Positions 42,567 through 51,904 are shown, numbered from the stretch's first letter. The stretch: 64,000 nucleotides of DNA from an uncultured Marvinbryantia sp. (GCA_937915375.1 CALDMO010000043.1:1-64000), one strand, 5' to 3'. Made by a program: numbers and translations. Notes: generated from the letters alone by a model not told the origin.

Positions 42567-44759
42567 ATGGAAAACACAACGTTTCTTTTAGCGGTGATCG
42601 TATTTTTTCCGATGTTGGGCGCCGGGATTTCTTATCTGGCAGGCAGAAAGGATAAGATACTGCGCGACCGGCTGGTGGGCGCGGTTTCAATCGCGGAATT
42701 TCTGCTGCTTGTTTTTCTGTTGGTGTTTGCGCAGGGTCAGGGGGCGCTGGACGCGCACAGCGAAGTGCGCATGAGCTATACCGTACCTGGCGTATGCGGA
42801 TTTGGACTGCGTTTTACCGTAGACGGTTTTCGTGCTGTTTACGGTACGATTGCTGCGTTTATGTGGATGATGACCAGTCTGTTTTCGGCGGAGTATTTTG
42901 CGCATTATAAAAATCGCAACCGATATTACCTGTTTCAATTGGTGACATTAGGAGCGACCGAGGCAATCTTTTTCTCGGCGGATCTATATACAACTTTTGT
43001 ATTTTTTGAAGTGATGTCACTGGCATCCTATGTATGGGTGGCACAGGATGAGCGAAAGGAATCGCTGCGTGCCGCGGCTACGTATCTGGCGGTAGCGGTG
43101 ATCGGCGGTCTGGTCATGCTGATGGGATTATTTTTACTCTATCATCAGGCGGGCACGCTGGAAATTGACCGTCTTTACGAGGCGTGCGCGGGGAAAAATG
43201 TTTATGTCGCGGCAGCTTGTCTGTTCTTTGGATTTGGAGCAAAGGCGGGTGCGTTTCCGCTGCATATCTGGCTGCCGAAAGCCCATCCGGTGGCTCCAGC
43301 TCCGGCCAGCGCGCTGCTCTCCGGTATTCTGACAAAAACAGGTATTTTCGGTATTCTGGTGATTAGCTGCAAGATTTTGCTGCATGACTGGAAGTGGGGT
43401 ACTTTTGTGCTGGTCGTCGGCGTGCTGACGATGGTGGTTGGAGCGGTGCTGGCGCTGTTTTCTGTGGACTTCAAGCGTACGCTCGCATGTTCTTCCGTAT
43501 CGCAGATCGGTTTTATTCTGGTCGGTATCGGTATGCAGGGGCTGCTTGGCGAGGCGAACGGTCTGGCTGTGCGCGGAAGCTTTCTGCATATGGTCAACCA
43601 TTCTTTGTTTAAATTACTGCTGTTTATCGCAGCCGGTGTGATTTACATGAATCTGCATAAACTGAATCTGAATGAGATTCAGGGCTTCGGGCGAAAGAAG
43701 CCGCTTTTGATGGCGTGTTACCTTAGCGGCGCGCTTGGAATCGGAGGTATCCCTCTGTTTTCCGGTTATGTCAGCAAGACTCTGATTCATGAGAGTATCG
43801 TAGAATATATTCTGGAACTGCAGGAGGGTGCGGCGCACGGCGGATATTTTGCGGTCGGGGATATGAAGCTGATCGAATGGCTCTTTTTGATCAGCGGCGG
43901 TCTGACCGTTGCCTATATGTGCAAGCTGTTTTTTGCGGTATTTATTGAGAAAAATCAGGATCCGGAAGTACAAAAAAAATATGACGCTTTATGCGGCAGA
44001 TATATGAATAAGATCAGCAGCGCGGTGCTGAGTATCTGCGCGATACTGTTTCCGGTACTGGGAATGCTGCCGCATCTGACGATGGATAAAATTGCTGATC
44101 TGGGCCAGAGCTTTATGGGATTTGAGGGGCATGCGCATAAGGTGGCGTATTTCAGCTTTGTGAATCTGAAAGGCGGTCTGATTTCAATTTTGATCGGAGC
44201 TGCGCTGTATCTGGTGATAGTGCGGATGTGGATGTGCAAAAAAGATAAAAGCGGCACATGCGTATATCTGAATCGCTGGCCGGCAGCGTTGGATATCGAA
44301 GATTATGTATACCGTCCGGTTCTGCTGCATATTTTGCCGGCAATCTGTGGGACGATCTGTAAACTGCTTGACGGTGCTGTTGATCTGGCAGCGAAAGCAC
44401 TTCCAATCGCTGGCAGCGTACAGGCAGGATTTTTTGATACGATTACGGACAGCGTGGTCGTGTTTCTGAGAAAGACGATCTACAAGGACAGCCCGCGACC
44501 GCAGGAACTGGAAGAGGGCAATGTGGTTACGTACGCTTTAGGACGTTTTGTGAATGGGATTGTCGCCCTGCTTAACAAGACGATCTGGCGCAGGCAGCCG
44601 AATCAGAAGGATTATGTGCACCGCTTCGCATTGGCCTATGCCGGATTTAAGGAGAACAGCTCCCTGATCGGGCGCAGTCTTTCTTATGGGCTGGTATTGT
44701 TCTGCGTGGGCTTCTGCGCAACCTTGATCTATCTACTGATCAGTTTGTTAGGGCACTAG
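42567..44759 (+). CDS. mrpA: Antiporter-like subunit 4, long (MrpA/NuoL type)
   Basis: A 730-residue protein. The N-terminal 440 residues form the core, with VFFEVMSLASYVW, GAKAGAFPLHIWLPKAHP and HSLFKLLLFIAAG. The C-terminal extension has a further helix near 545-560, a soluble part and a final helix (GLVLFCVGFCATLIYLLISL), like the long lateral-helix subunit NuoL/MrpA/MbhH'. It is the last gene of the operon, before a 210-base spacer with no clear terminator. Confidence 0.88.
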   Translation: MENTTFLLAVIVFFPMLGAGISYLAGRKDKILRDRLVGAVSIAEFLLLVFLLVFAQGQGALDAHSEVRMSYTVPGVCGFGLRFTVDGFRAVYGTIAAFMWMMTSLFSAEYFAHYKNRNRYYLFQLVTLGATEAIFFSADLYTTFVFFEVMSLASYVWVAQDERKESLRAAATYLAVAVIGGLVMLMGLFLLYHQAGTLEIDRLYEACAGKNVYVAAACLFFGFGAKAGAFPLHIWLPKAHPVAPAPASALLSGILTKTGIFGILVISCKILLHDWKWGTFVLVVGVLTMVVGAVLALFSVDFKRTLACSSVSQIGFILVGIGMQGLLGEANGLAVRGSFLHMVNHSLFKLLLFIAAGVIYMNLHKLNLNEIQGFGRKKPLLMACYLSGALGIGGIPLFSGYVSKTLIHESIVEYILELQEGAAHGGYFAVGDMKLIEWLFLISGGLTVAYMCKLFFAVFIEKNQDPEVQKKYDALCGRYMNKISSAVLSICAILFPVLGMLPHLTMDKIADLGQSFMGFEGHAHKVAYFSFVNLKGGLISILIGAALYLVIVRMWMCKKDKSGTCVYLNRWPAALDIEDYVYRPVLLHILPAICGTICKLLDGAVDLAAKALPIAGSVQAGFFDTITDSVVVFLRKTIYKDSPRPQELEEGNVVTYALGRFVNGIVALLNKTIWRRQPNQKDYVHRFALAYAGFKENSSLIGRSLSYGLVLFCVGFCATLIYLLISLLGH

Positions 44760-44865
44760 ATGGATATGGCACTATATATGAAAGTTTGTAAACGCAATGT
44801 GGTTTATGACTTTTGATCTTGACATTTCAAAGAAGTTATCAGAAAAAAATAATTTATGGTTTAAC

Positions 44866-44894
44866 TTGCACATACAAATAAAAAATGTTAAGAT
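44866..44894 (+). promoter_or_regulatory. Promoter of the BMP lipoprotein gene
   Basis: TTGCAC (44866-44871), 17 bases, extended TGT and TAAGAT (44889-44894). A consensus TTGACA at 44819-44824 has no matching -10. The rest of 44760-44970 shows no gene. Confidence 0.7.
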
Positions 44895-44970
44895 AAAGCT
44901 GAAGTATACAGGCATGCAAACAAGGTGTGCGCATCGACCTGATACATAAATTTAAAGGAGGGATTTTTAT

Positions 44971-46221
44971 ATGAAAAAGAGATTTCTTGCAGCCGTGCTT
45001 GCAGGCGCGATGGCTCTGTCCGTGACGGCATGCGCAGCAAAGCCGAAGGAAACAGAGGCGCCGACGGAAGCCAAAACAGAGGCGGCAGAAACCGAAAAAG
45101 CAGAGGTTGTTGACAGCGAGAAAGAAACAACAAAAGCTGCAAACAGCGAGTATAAGATCGCTATGATCACGGACTCCGGAGATATCACGGACCAGTCTTT
45201 TAATCAGACTACCTATGAAGCATGTCAGGCGTTCAGCGAAGCAAATGGCGTGGAATTCAAGTATTATAAACCGGACGGAGATACTGACGAAGCACGCAGT
45301 GCCAGTGTAGACCAGGCAGTTGCGGACGGTCATAATATCGTCGTTATGCCGGGATATCTGTTCGCGCAGGCAATCATTGACGGATCTGAAATGTATCCGG
45401 ATGTAAAATTTATCGCGCTTGACGTAGCGGCAGCCGATCTCCTCGGAAAGGCAGTTCCGGACTACAGCGGCAATCCGGATGATTATGATGTGACAGAATA
45501 CTACAATGCAGACAATGTTTACATTGCGGTTTATCAGGAAGAACTTTCCGGTTACATGGCTGGTTACGCAGCTGTAAAGCTTGGTTATAAGAAACTTGGC
45601 TTCCTGGGCGGTATGTCTGTACCGGCAGTTATGCGTTTCGGTTATGGTTATGTACAGGGCGCGGACGCTGCTGCAAAAGAACTTGGTATTACAGATGAGG
45701 TTTCTATTGAATATGTATACGGTAACCAGTTCTATGGCGATGCGGATATCACAGCTTACATGGATACCTGGTATTCCACAAACGGTGTGGAAGTTGTATT
45801 TGCCTGCGGCGGCGGTATCTATACATCCGCAGCGGAAGCAGCGGCAAAGGTTGGCGGTAAGGTAATCGGTGTTGACTCCGATCAGTCTCCGATCATTGAT
45901 GAGTATGGCGAAGGCATGACGCTTACTTCCGCAATGAAAGGTCTTGCACCGACCGTTAATACGCTGTTGACAGAAATCGTTCTGAACGATAACTGGGATG
46001 CATACAAGGGACAGATCCAGAACCTTGGTCTGGTTTCTGAAAATCCGGAAGAAAACTATGTACAGCTGGCAGCTACTACACAGTGGGGCGATGGCTTTAC
46101 AGAAGATGATTACAAAGCGCTGGTAAGCGCAATGCACGCAGGCGAAGTTACCGTTTCTAACGATATCTCCGCTATGCCGGCTACAGAAATCACAGTAAAT
46201 GAATACGGCAACATCAAATAA
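44971..46221 (+). CDS. BMP-family nucleoside-binding lipoprotein (PnrA/Med type)
   Basis: Cell-surface receptor of a purine-nucleoside ABC importer. Signal peptide with lipobox SVTAC (C21), then about 40 residues of Glu/Thr/Ala/Lys-rich linker, then the BMP fold: KIAMITDSGDITDQSFNQ, VDQAVADGHNIVVMPGY, GYMAGYAAVKLGYKKLGFLG and VVFACGGGIYTSAAEAA. 416 residues. AAAGGAGGG precedes ATG 44971. ATPase and permeases lie downstream but across a terminator and a new promoter, so the receptor can be made in excess. Confidence 0.93.
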   Translation: MKKRFLAAVLAGAMALSVTACAAKPKETEAPTEAKTEAAETEKAEVVDSEKETTKAANSEYKIAMITDSGDITDQSFNQTTYEACQAFSEANGVEFKYYKPDGDTDEARSASVDQAVADGHNIVVMPGYLFAQAIIDGSEMYPDVKFIALDVAAADLLGKAVPDYSGNPDDYDVTEYYNADNVYIAVYQEELSGYMAGYAAVKLGYKKLGFLGGMSVPAVMRFGYGYVQGADAAAKELGITDEVSIEYVYGNQFYGDADITAYMDTWYSTNGVEVVFACGGGIYTSAAEAAAKVGGKVIGVDSDQSPIIDEYGEGMTLTSAMKGLAPTVNTLLTEIVLNDNWDAYKGQIQNLGLVSENPEENYVQLAATTQWGDGFTEDDYKALVSAMHAGEVTVSNDISAMPATEITVNEYGNIK

Positions 46222-46241
46222 TAGATGAGGCTATGAAAAAG

Positions 46242-46270
46242 GAGCGTGGCAGGATTGCCCGCTCTTTTTT
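46242..46270 (+). terminator. Terminator between receptor and ABC genes
   Basis: GAGCG-GGCA / TGCC-CGCTC stem with one bulged T, then T6. Confidence 0.85.
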
Positions 46271-46400
46271 GCGACATGGGAAAGTTTTCACTTTTTATTT
46301 TACAAAAAACAACTTATTTTTAGAAGATTCAGTATTGTCGGAAAATGGGGGAAAAGATTTGGTGAATAAAGAGAAATTTCTTTTAATCTTTGTTGAAGTG

Positions 46401-46426
46401 TGTTAAACTAATCGTGAAAACACGAT
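46401..46426 (+). promoter_or_regulatory. Candidate promoter and operator of the nucleoside ABC genes
   Basis: Extended -10 TGT plus TAAACT (46404-46409), weak -35. Two bases later ATCGTGAAAACACGAT (46411-46426) is a perfect inverted repeat with a four-base centre, sitting on the expected start site. The remaining 46271-46499 sequence is AT-rich and holds no gene. Confidence 0.5.
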
Positions 46427-46499
46427 ACCATGAGAAAAGAATGAATAATTTTTTATGGATGTGTAAAGAACGTAAAAAAAGAGAAAGGGGGAATGGGAG

Positions 46500-48029
46500 T
46501 TGGAAAAGTATGCTGTCGAGATGCTCCATATTACAAAGAAGTTCCCGGGAATCATAGCAAATGACAACATTACCTTACAGCTTAAAAAAGGCGAGATACA
46601 TGCGCTGCTTGGCGAAAACGGCGCTGGAAAGTCTACATTGATGAGTGTGCTGTTCGGCCTCTACCAGCCCGAAGAAGGAGAAATCCGCAAGGACGGAGTG
46701 AAAGTGGAGATTAAAGATCCCAATGACGCAAACCGATTGGGGATTGGCATGGTGCATCAGCATTTTAAGCTGGTGGAATGCTTCAGTGTTCTGGACAATA
46801 TTATTCTTGGGGTAGAGAATACAAAAGGAGGATTTCTGCAGAAGGAAGAAGCGCGCAAAAAGGTAATGGCGCTTTCGGAAAAATATGGATTGCAGGTTGA
46901 CCCGGATGCGATTATTGAGGATATCACGGTCGGTATGCAGCAGAGAACGGAGATTCTCAAAATGCTGTACCGCGACAATGAAATTCTGATTTTCGATGAG
47001 CCGACGGCGGTGCTGACACCGCAGGAAATTCAGGATCTGATGAAGATCATGAAAAATTTAGCGAAAGAAGGAAAAAGCATTCTCTTTATTTCTCATAAAC
47101 TTTCTGAGATTATGCAGGTTTCCGACCGCTGCAGCGTACTGCGTAAGGGAAAATATATTGGTACGGTGGAGACGAAGGACACTACACCGGAAAAGCTTTC
47201 CGCGATGATGGTAGGCCGTGATGTTAATTTTGCGGTAGAAAAACAGGAGGCGAAACCGGGAGAAGTAGTGCTGGATGTTCAGAATATGACTGTTGCATCC
47301 AAACGCCATAAAAACAATGCAGTGAATCATGTTTCTCTGCAGGTGCGCCGCGGAGAAATCGTCTGTATTGCCGGTATCGACGGTAACGGTCAGACAGAGT
47401 TTGTATATGGGCTGTCAGGACTGGAACCGATCAAAGAAGGCAAAATTATTCTGGATGGCAAGGATATTACGCACGAACCGATTCGCAGGCGTTCTGTCAT
47501 GGGCATGAGTCATATTCCGGAGGACCGTCATAAACACGGTCTGGTGCTTGATTATTCTCTGGAGGACAATATGATACTGCAGCGTTATTTTGAACCGGAG
47601 TTTACGAATAAAGCCGGATTTTTAAGAAGAAAGAATATCCGCGCTTACGCGAACCGGCTGATTGAGCAGTATGATGTGCGTTCCGGGCAGGGAGCGATCA
47701 CGAAGGCGCGTTCTATGTCGGGCGGAAATCAGCAGAAGGCGATCATTGCCCGCGAGATCGATAAAAATCCGGAGCTTTTGATCGCGGTACAGCCGACCAG
47801 AGGTCTGGATGTCGGTGCAATTGAATATATCCACAAACAGTTAGTAGCGCAGCGAGATGCCGGGAAAGGTGTCCTGCTGGTGAGTCTGGAACTGGATGAG
47901 GTTATGAATGTTTCTGACCGCATTCTTGTGATGTATGAGGGCGAGATTGTCGGAGAATTTAATCCAAAAGAAGTAACCGTGGAAGAACTCGGTCTTTATA
48001 TGGCCGGAGCAAAGAGAAGGGAGGCATAG
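46500..48029 (+). CDS. Nucleoside ABC importer ATPase, two cassettes
   Basis: A 509-residue RbsA/NupO-like double ATPase. Cassette 1 (about 5-245) has GENGAGKST, VHQHFKLVECF and LIFDEPTAVLTPQE; its signature is the variant ITVGMQQR. Cassette 2 has a degenerate Walker A (GIDGNGQTE), signature MSGGNQQKAI and IAVQPTRGLD, where the catalytic Glu is replaced, as usual in this family. The start is TTG 46500 with AAAGGGGGAATGGGAG upstream. Confidence 0.92.
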   Translation: MEKYAVEMLHITKKFPGIIANDNITLQLKKGEIHALLGENGAGKSTLMSVLFGLYQPEEGEIRKDGVKVEIKDPNDANRLGIGMVHQHFKLVECFSVLDNIILGVENTKGGFLQKEEARKKVMALSEKYGLQVDPDAIIEDITVGMQQRTEILKMLYRDNEILIFDEPTAVLTPQEIQDLMKIMKNLAKEGKSILFISHKLSEIMQVSDRCSVLRKGKYIGTVETKDTTPEKLSAMMVGRDVNFAVEKQEAKPGEVVLDVQNMTVASKRHKNNAVNHVSLQVRRGEIVCIAGIDGNGQTEFVYGLSGLEPIKEGKIILDGKDITHEPIRRRSVMGMSHIPEDRHKHGLVLDYSLEDNMILQRYFEPEFTNKAGFLRRKNIRAYANRLIEQYDVRSGQGAITKARSMSGGNQQKAIIAREIDKNPELLIAVQPTRGLDVGAIEYIHKQLVAQRDAGKGVLLVSLELDEVMNVSDRILVMYEGEIVGEFNPKEVTVEELGLYMAGAKRREA

Positions 48030-48033
48030 GCGT

Positions 48034-49167
48034 ATGAATAAGAAAAAAAACGGCGGTCTCCTTCGCAATAGTGCAGTACAGTCTTTGTTGGCGTCTCTGG
48101 TGTGTATTGTTTCGGGACTTCTCGTCGGATATATTGTACTTTTGATTATTAATCCGGCCGGCGCAGGAGGAGCGATCGTAGCGATCATGAAGAACTTCCT
48201 GTATTACCCGAGCGCGAAGGCAGCTCTGAAATATCTGGGGACCACGCTGGTAAAAACGGCGCCGCTTCTGATGTGTTCACTGTCGGTATTATTTGCCTAT
48301 AAAGTCGGGCTGTTTAATATCGGGGCGGCAGGTCAGTATGTGGCAGGCGCGGGCGCATGTCTTTTCTGTGCTCTGCAGTTTAAGCTGCCGTGGTACGTAT
48401 GTATTTTAGCGGCTGTTTTAGTGGCAGCTTTAGTGGGCGGTATCTCCGGTATGTTAAAAGCATACTTCAATGTAAACGAGGTTATTTCCTGTATTATGCT
48501 GAACTGGATTGGGCTGTATGCGGTAAATATGCTGTTAAGCAGGGTAAAGGACGCTTCCAGTCCTTATACGATCTCGCTTACTTCTGGAAATCCGGATGCG
48601 CTGATTCCGAATGCCGGATTAGACGGTATATTTTCTAACAACCAGTATGTGACGATTGCCATTCCGCTGGCCGTGGTGATGGCGATATTGGTATGGATCG
48701 TATTGGGAAAGACGAAATTCGGCTATGAGCTGAAGGCGACCGGTATGAATAAGCAGGCAGCAAAATACTGCGGTATGCATGAGAAAACGAATATTATTCT
48801 GACGATGGTGATTTCCGGCGGTTTGGCAGGTATGGGTGCTGGATTTTTCTTCCTGAGCGGAATGGAGCAATGGATGGTGCAGCAGACCAGCGTTCCGGCA
48901 ATGGGATTTAACGGGATCGCGGCAGCGTTTCTGGGCGGTTTAAATCCGATCGGAACGATATTTTCCTCCTATTTTATCCAACACATTACCAGCGGCGGAT
49001 CATATGTGGACAAGACGATGTACTGTACACAGATTTCTGATTTTATTTCCGCGATCATCATTTATTTGTGCGGTTTTACCTTTATCTTTAAGCTATGGAT
49101 GAACCGTATGCTGGATAGAAGAGCAGAAAAACTGGCTGCAAAAGGACAGAAAGGGGGCGAAGCGTAA
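48034..49167 (+). CDS. Nucleoside ABC importer permease 1
   Basis: A 377-residue BPD_transp_2-type permease, about ten helices, with KVGLFNIGAAGQYVAGAGAC and NGIAAAFLGGLNPIGTIFSS (YufP-like). AGGGAGG precedes ATG 48034. Its last base is shared with the next gene's start, as expected for the paired permeases. Confidence 0.92.
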   Translation: MNKKKNGGLLRNSAVQSLLASLVCIVSGLLVGYIVLLIINPAGAGGAIVAIMKNFLYYPSAKAALKYLGTTLVKTAPLLMCSLSVLFAYKVGLFNIGAAGQYVAGAGACLFCALQFKLPWYVCILAAVLVAALVGGISGMLKAYFNVNEVISCIMLNWIGLYAVNMLLSRVKDASSPYTISLTSGNPDALIPNAGLDGIFSNNQYVTIAIPLAVVMAILVWIVLGKTKFGYELKATGMNKQAAKYCGMHEKTNIILTMVISGGLAGMGAGFFFLSGMEQWMVQQTSVPAMGFNGIAAAFLGGLNPIGTIFSSYFIQHITSGGSYVDKTMYCTQISDFISAIIIYLCGFTFIFKLWMNRMLDRRAEKLAAKGQKGGEA

Positions 49168-50108
49168 TGTTGCTGTTGATTCAATATACCTTAATTTTTG
49201 CTTCTGTTCTGGTTCTGGTGGCGCTGGGCGGATGCTTCTCTGAGCGAAGCGGCGTGATCAATATCGGGCTGGAAGGAATTATGGTTATGGGAGCGCTTGG
49301 CGGCGCGCTGATGATGAAATTCTTACCAAAGAACTGTCCGGCGATTCTGATTGTTTTGCTGGTTATTTTGGCAAGTCTTCTGGTCGGCATGGTTTATTCT
49401 CTGCTTTTGGCAGTGGCGGCGATTAATTTCAAGGCAGATCAGACGTTAGCCGGTACGGCGCTTAACCTGCTTGGTACTGCGGCAGCTGTTGTTATTGTAA
49501 GAGCGATCAACATGGCGCAGGATCCGAACAACGTATCATCGGCAATTTCTTATATCAGTGCCAAGAAAGCGTTCATTGTGCGTATTGGCAGATTTGAGTT
49601 TAACTGGTTTATGCTGGTTGCGCTTGCAGCTTTGATCGTTTCTTATATTGTATTGTACCGCACGAAATTTGGTCTGCGGCTTCGTGCGTGCGGAGAACAT
49701 CCGCAGGCAGCCGATTCGGTTGGTATCAATGTTTATAAGATGCGTTATGCCGGTGTATTGATTTCCGGTATGCTTGGCGGTCTTGGCGGTATCGTATACA
49801 TTACCGCTGGCGTAAGCGAATGGAAATTTGAAAACGGTGTGGCGGGCTTTGGTTTCCTGGCACTGGCCGTTATGATCTTTGGTCAGTGGAAGCCGATTAA
49901 TATTGGTCTGGCAGCTTTGTTATTTGGGCTGTTCCGTGCGCTGTCAAATGTTTATACCGGTTTTGACGCTCTGGTAGCTTTAAAGCTTCCGAGTACTGTG
50001 TATAATATGCTTCCGTATATTATCTCCCTGGTAGTTTTGGCCTTTACCTCCAGTAAGTCCAGAGCGCCGAAAGCGGAAGGTATTCCATATGATAAAGGAC
50101 AGCGATAG
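49167..50108 (+). CDS. Nucleoside ABC importer permease 2
   Basis: A 313-residue partner permease (YufQ-like) with SERSGVINIGLEGIMVMGALG, LRACGEHPQAADSVGINVYK and GFGFLALAVMIFGQWKP. AAAGGGGGCGAAG precedes ATG 49167. It closes the operon. Confidence 0.92.
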   Translation: MLLLIQYTLIFASVLVLVALGGCFSERSGVINIGLEGIMVMGALGGALMMKFLPKNCPAILIVLLVILASLLVGMVYSLLLAVAAINFKADQTLAGTALNLLGTAAAVVIVRAINMAQDPNNVSSAISYISAKKAFIVRIGRFEFNWFMLVALAALIVSYIVLYRTKFGLRLRACGEHPQAADSVGINVYKMRYAGVLISGMLGGLGGIVYITAGVSEWKFENGVAGFGFLALAVMIFGQWKPINIGLAALLFGLFRALSNVYTGFDALVALKLPSTVYNMLPYIISLVVLAFTSSKSRAPKAEGIPYDKGQR

Positions 50109-50174
50109 CGTCGGCTAAATATAACAATGCCTTATTTGCCAATAATCTTCTGGTTTGGCATATAAATAAAATTT

Positions 50175-50225
50175 AAGTGCGCTGCAAGCAGATGTACACT
50201 CATCTGTTTTGCAGCGCTTTGTTTA
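50175..50225 (+). terminator. Terminator of the nucleoside ABC operon
   Basis: GCGCTGCAAGCAGATG pairs with CATCTGTTTTGCAGCGC with one small internal mismatch, loop TACACT, then TTTGTTT. A weaker hairpin, TGCCAA/TTGGCA, precedes it near 50138-50160. Confidence 0.85.
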
Positions 50226-50267
50226 TAAAAAATTCTTTTGTATGCTTCAACCGTAAAAACAAAAAAA

Positions 50268-50278
50268 CATGGTATAAT
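50268..50278 (+). promoter_or_regulatory. spoVAD promoter with overlapping sigma-A and sigma-G -10 features
   Basis: CATGGTA (50268-50274) fits the sigma-F/G -10 CATnnTA, and overlapping TGG-TATAAT (50270-50278) fits an extended sigma-A -10. No good -35 of either kind is at the right distance. Sigma-G control would be expected for SpoVA genes. Confidence 0.4.
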
Positions 50279-50391
50279 TTTGCCTGAATTTCAAATACTA
50301 TCCTCAATCATATGTCTGCAAATTTTCAGGCGAAAAAAAGTAAACAGCATATCCGTCAGGAAAAAACAGACAGGGTTTCAGGAGGGCGTGC

Positions 50392-51405
50392 ATGAAACAG
50401 TACGTGGGAAAGCAGAGTATTCAGTTTGAAAGAGCGCCGCATATCATCGGTTCGGCGTCGGTGGTCGGTAAAAAAGAGGGCGAAGGTCCATTTGGCAGAA
50501 AATTTGATCTGATCTGTAATGATGACAAATTTGGTGAAGAAAATTGGGAAAAATCGGAGAGCACCATGCAGAGGGAGGCGCTGCAGCTGGCTTTTGCAAA
50601 TGCGAAGCTGCGGCCGTACCAGATCCGCTGTTTATTTGGCGGCGACCTTTTGGGACAGCTGATCGCTACCTCGTTTGGCGTGGAGGACTACAATATTCCG
50701 TTGTTCGGACTGTACGGAGCCTGTTCGACCTGCGGTGAATCTTTAGGTCTGGCGGCGATGACGATTGCGGGTGGTTTCGCGGATTATACTGCGGCGGTAA
50801 CTTCCAGTCATTTCGCGAGCGCGGAAAAGCAGTTCCGCTTTCCGCTTGCTTACGGCAATCAGCGTCCGTTGTCCGCGACATGGACGGTAACTGGAAGCGG
50901 TGCGTTCGTGCTGGCGGAAAAAGGCGGAAAGGTGAGGATCAGCGGGGTTACAACCGGAAAGGTGGTTGATTTTGGTGTTAAAGATTCCATGAATATGGGT
51001 GCGTGCATGGCTCCGGCGGCCTGCGATACTATTTATCAGAATCTGATGGATTTTAATCGCCAGCCGTCTGATTATGATGCGATCATTACCGGGGATCTGG
51101 GTTATGTCGGACAGGAAATTTTGATAGAATTAATGAAGGAAAAAGGTTTTGATATTTCAGAACAGCATCAGGACTGCGGCATCGAAATCTATGATCGAAA
51201 GATACAGGATACACATTCCGGCGGAAGCGGCTGCGGCTGTTCGGCGGTAATGCTTTCGGCCTATATTTTGCCGCGCCTCGAAAAAGGAGTATGGAAGCGT
51301 GTGCTATTTGTGCCGACCGGAGCGCTGTTATCTACGGTCAGCTTTAATGAAGGACAAAGTGTGCCGGGGATTGCGCACGCGGTCGTATTAGAATATTGCG
51401 GCTGA
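50392..51405 (+). CDS. spoVAD: Stage V sporulation protein AD
   Basis: Thiolase-like soluble protein that binds dipicolinate on the spore inner membrane. The 337-residue protein has LYGACSTCGESLGLAAM, AAVTSSHFASAEKQFRFPLA (split here as SSHFASAEKQFRFP), GDLGYVGQEILIEL and HSGGSGCGCSAVML, all hallmark SpoVAD blocks. AGGAGGG precedes ATG 50392. Normally next to spoVAC; here it opens a separate two-gene operon. Confidence 0.96.
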   Translation: MKQYVGKQSIQFERAPHIIGSASVVGKKEGEGPFGRKFDLICNDDKFGEENWEKSESTMQREALQLAFANAKLRPYQIRCLFGGDLLGQLIATSFGVEDYNIPLFGLYGACSTCGESLGLAAMTIAGGFADYTAAVTSSHFASAEKQFRFPLAYGNQRPLSATWTVTGSGAFVLAEKGGKVRISGVTTGKVVDFGVKDSMNMGACMAPAACDTIYQNLMDFNRQPSDYDAIITGDLGYVGQEILIELMKEKGFDISEQHQDCGIEIYDRKIQDTHSGGSGCGCSAVMLSAYILPRLEKGVWKRVLFVPTGALLSTVSFNEGQSVPGIAHAVVLEYCG

Positions 51406-51439
51406 AACGGGAAATGAATATAGGAAAGGAAGGAATACA

Positions 51440-51796
51440 ATGGACTATATCAACGCATTCTGGGTGGGCGGCTTAATCTGCGCCCTTGTCCAGATCCTAC
51501 TGGAAAAAACAAAACTTCTGCCGGGACGCATTATGGTGATATTGGTGATTTCCGGTGCCATTTTGGGCTCGGTTGGCCTATATGGACCGTTTCAGGAATA
51601 TGCCGGGGCGGGAGCGAGCGTTCCGCTGCTTGGCTTTGGCAATGTTTTGTGGGAGGGAATGAAAAAAGCAATCGATAAAGACGGTCTGCTGGGACTTTTT
51701 ACGGGAGGTTTTACCGCCAGTGCAGCAGGCATATCGGCTGCGCTGATTTTTTCATATATTGCCAGTATGTTCAGTCAGCCGAAAATGAAGAAATAG
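51440..51796 (+). CDS. spoVAE: Stage V sporulation protein AE
   Basis: A 118-residue membrane protein with three to four helices, the SpoVAE pattern NAFWVGGLICALVQILLEKT and GAGASVPLLGFGNVLWEG. AGGAAAGGAAGG is upstream. It completes SpoVAA-AE across the two loci. No obvious terminator lies in the 13 bases before the next promoter. Confidence 0.94.
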   Translation: MDYINAFWVGGLICALVQILLEKTKLLPGRIMVILVISGAILGSVGLYGPFQEYAGAGASVPLLGFGNVLWEGMKKAIDKDGLLGLFTGGFTASAAGISAALIFSYIASMFSQPKMKK

Positions 51797-51809
51797 AGCA
51801 GAAAATCCA

Positions 51810-51838
51810 TTGACAATCAAATTATTTCGCAGTTTAAT
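51810..51838 (+). promoter_or_regulatory. Promoter of the AraC-family regulator
   Basis: Consensus TTGACA (51810-51815), 17 bases, TTTAAT (51833-51838). Confidence 0.8.
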
Positions 51839-51904
51839 GTTTACTAGGAAATGGCAGTTTTTAAAAGAACTGCGACATTGAAAACAGAGCGGGTGAGAAA
51901 AATC

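Noticed and set aside
44819..44824. TTGACA as a promoter -35 after mrpA
   Set aside because: No -10 hexamer lies 16-18 bases downstream; the TTGCAC/TAAGAT pair at 44866-44894 is better.
46441..46520. Short open frame from ATG 46441 ahead of the nucleoside ABC ATPase
   Set aside because: No ribosome site, Lys/Arg-rich low-complexity product, and it runs through the true ribosome site of the ATPase gene.
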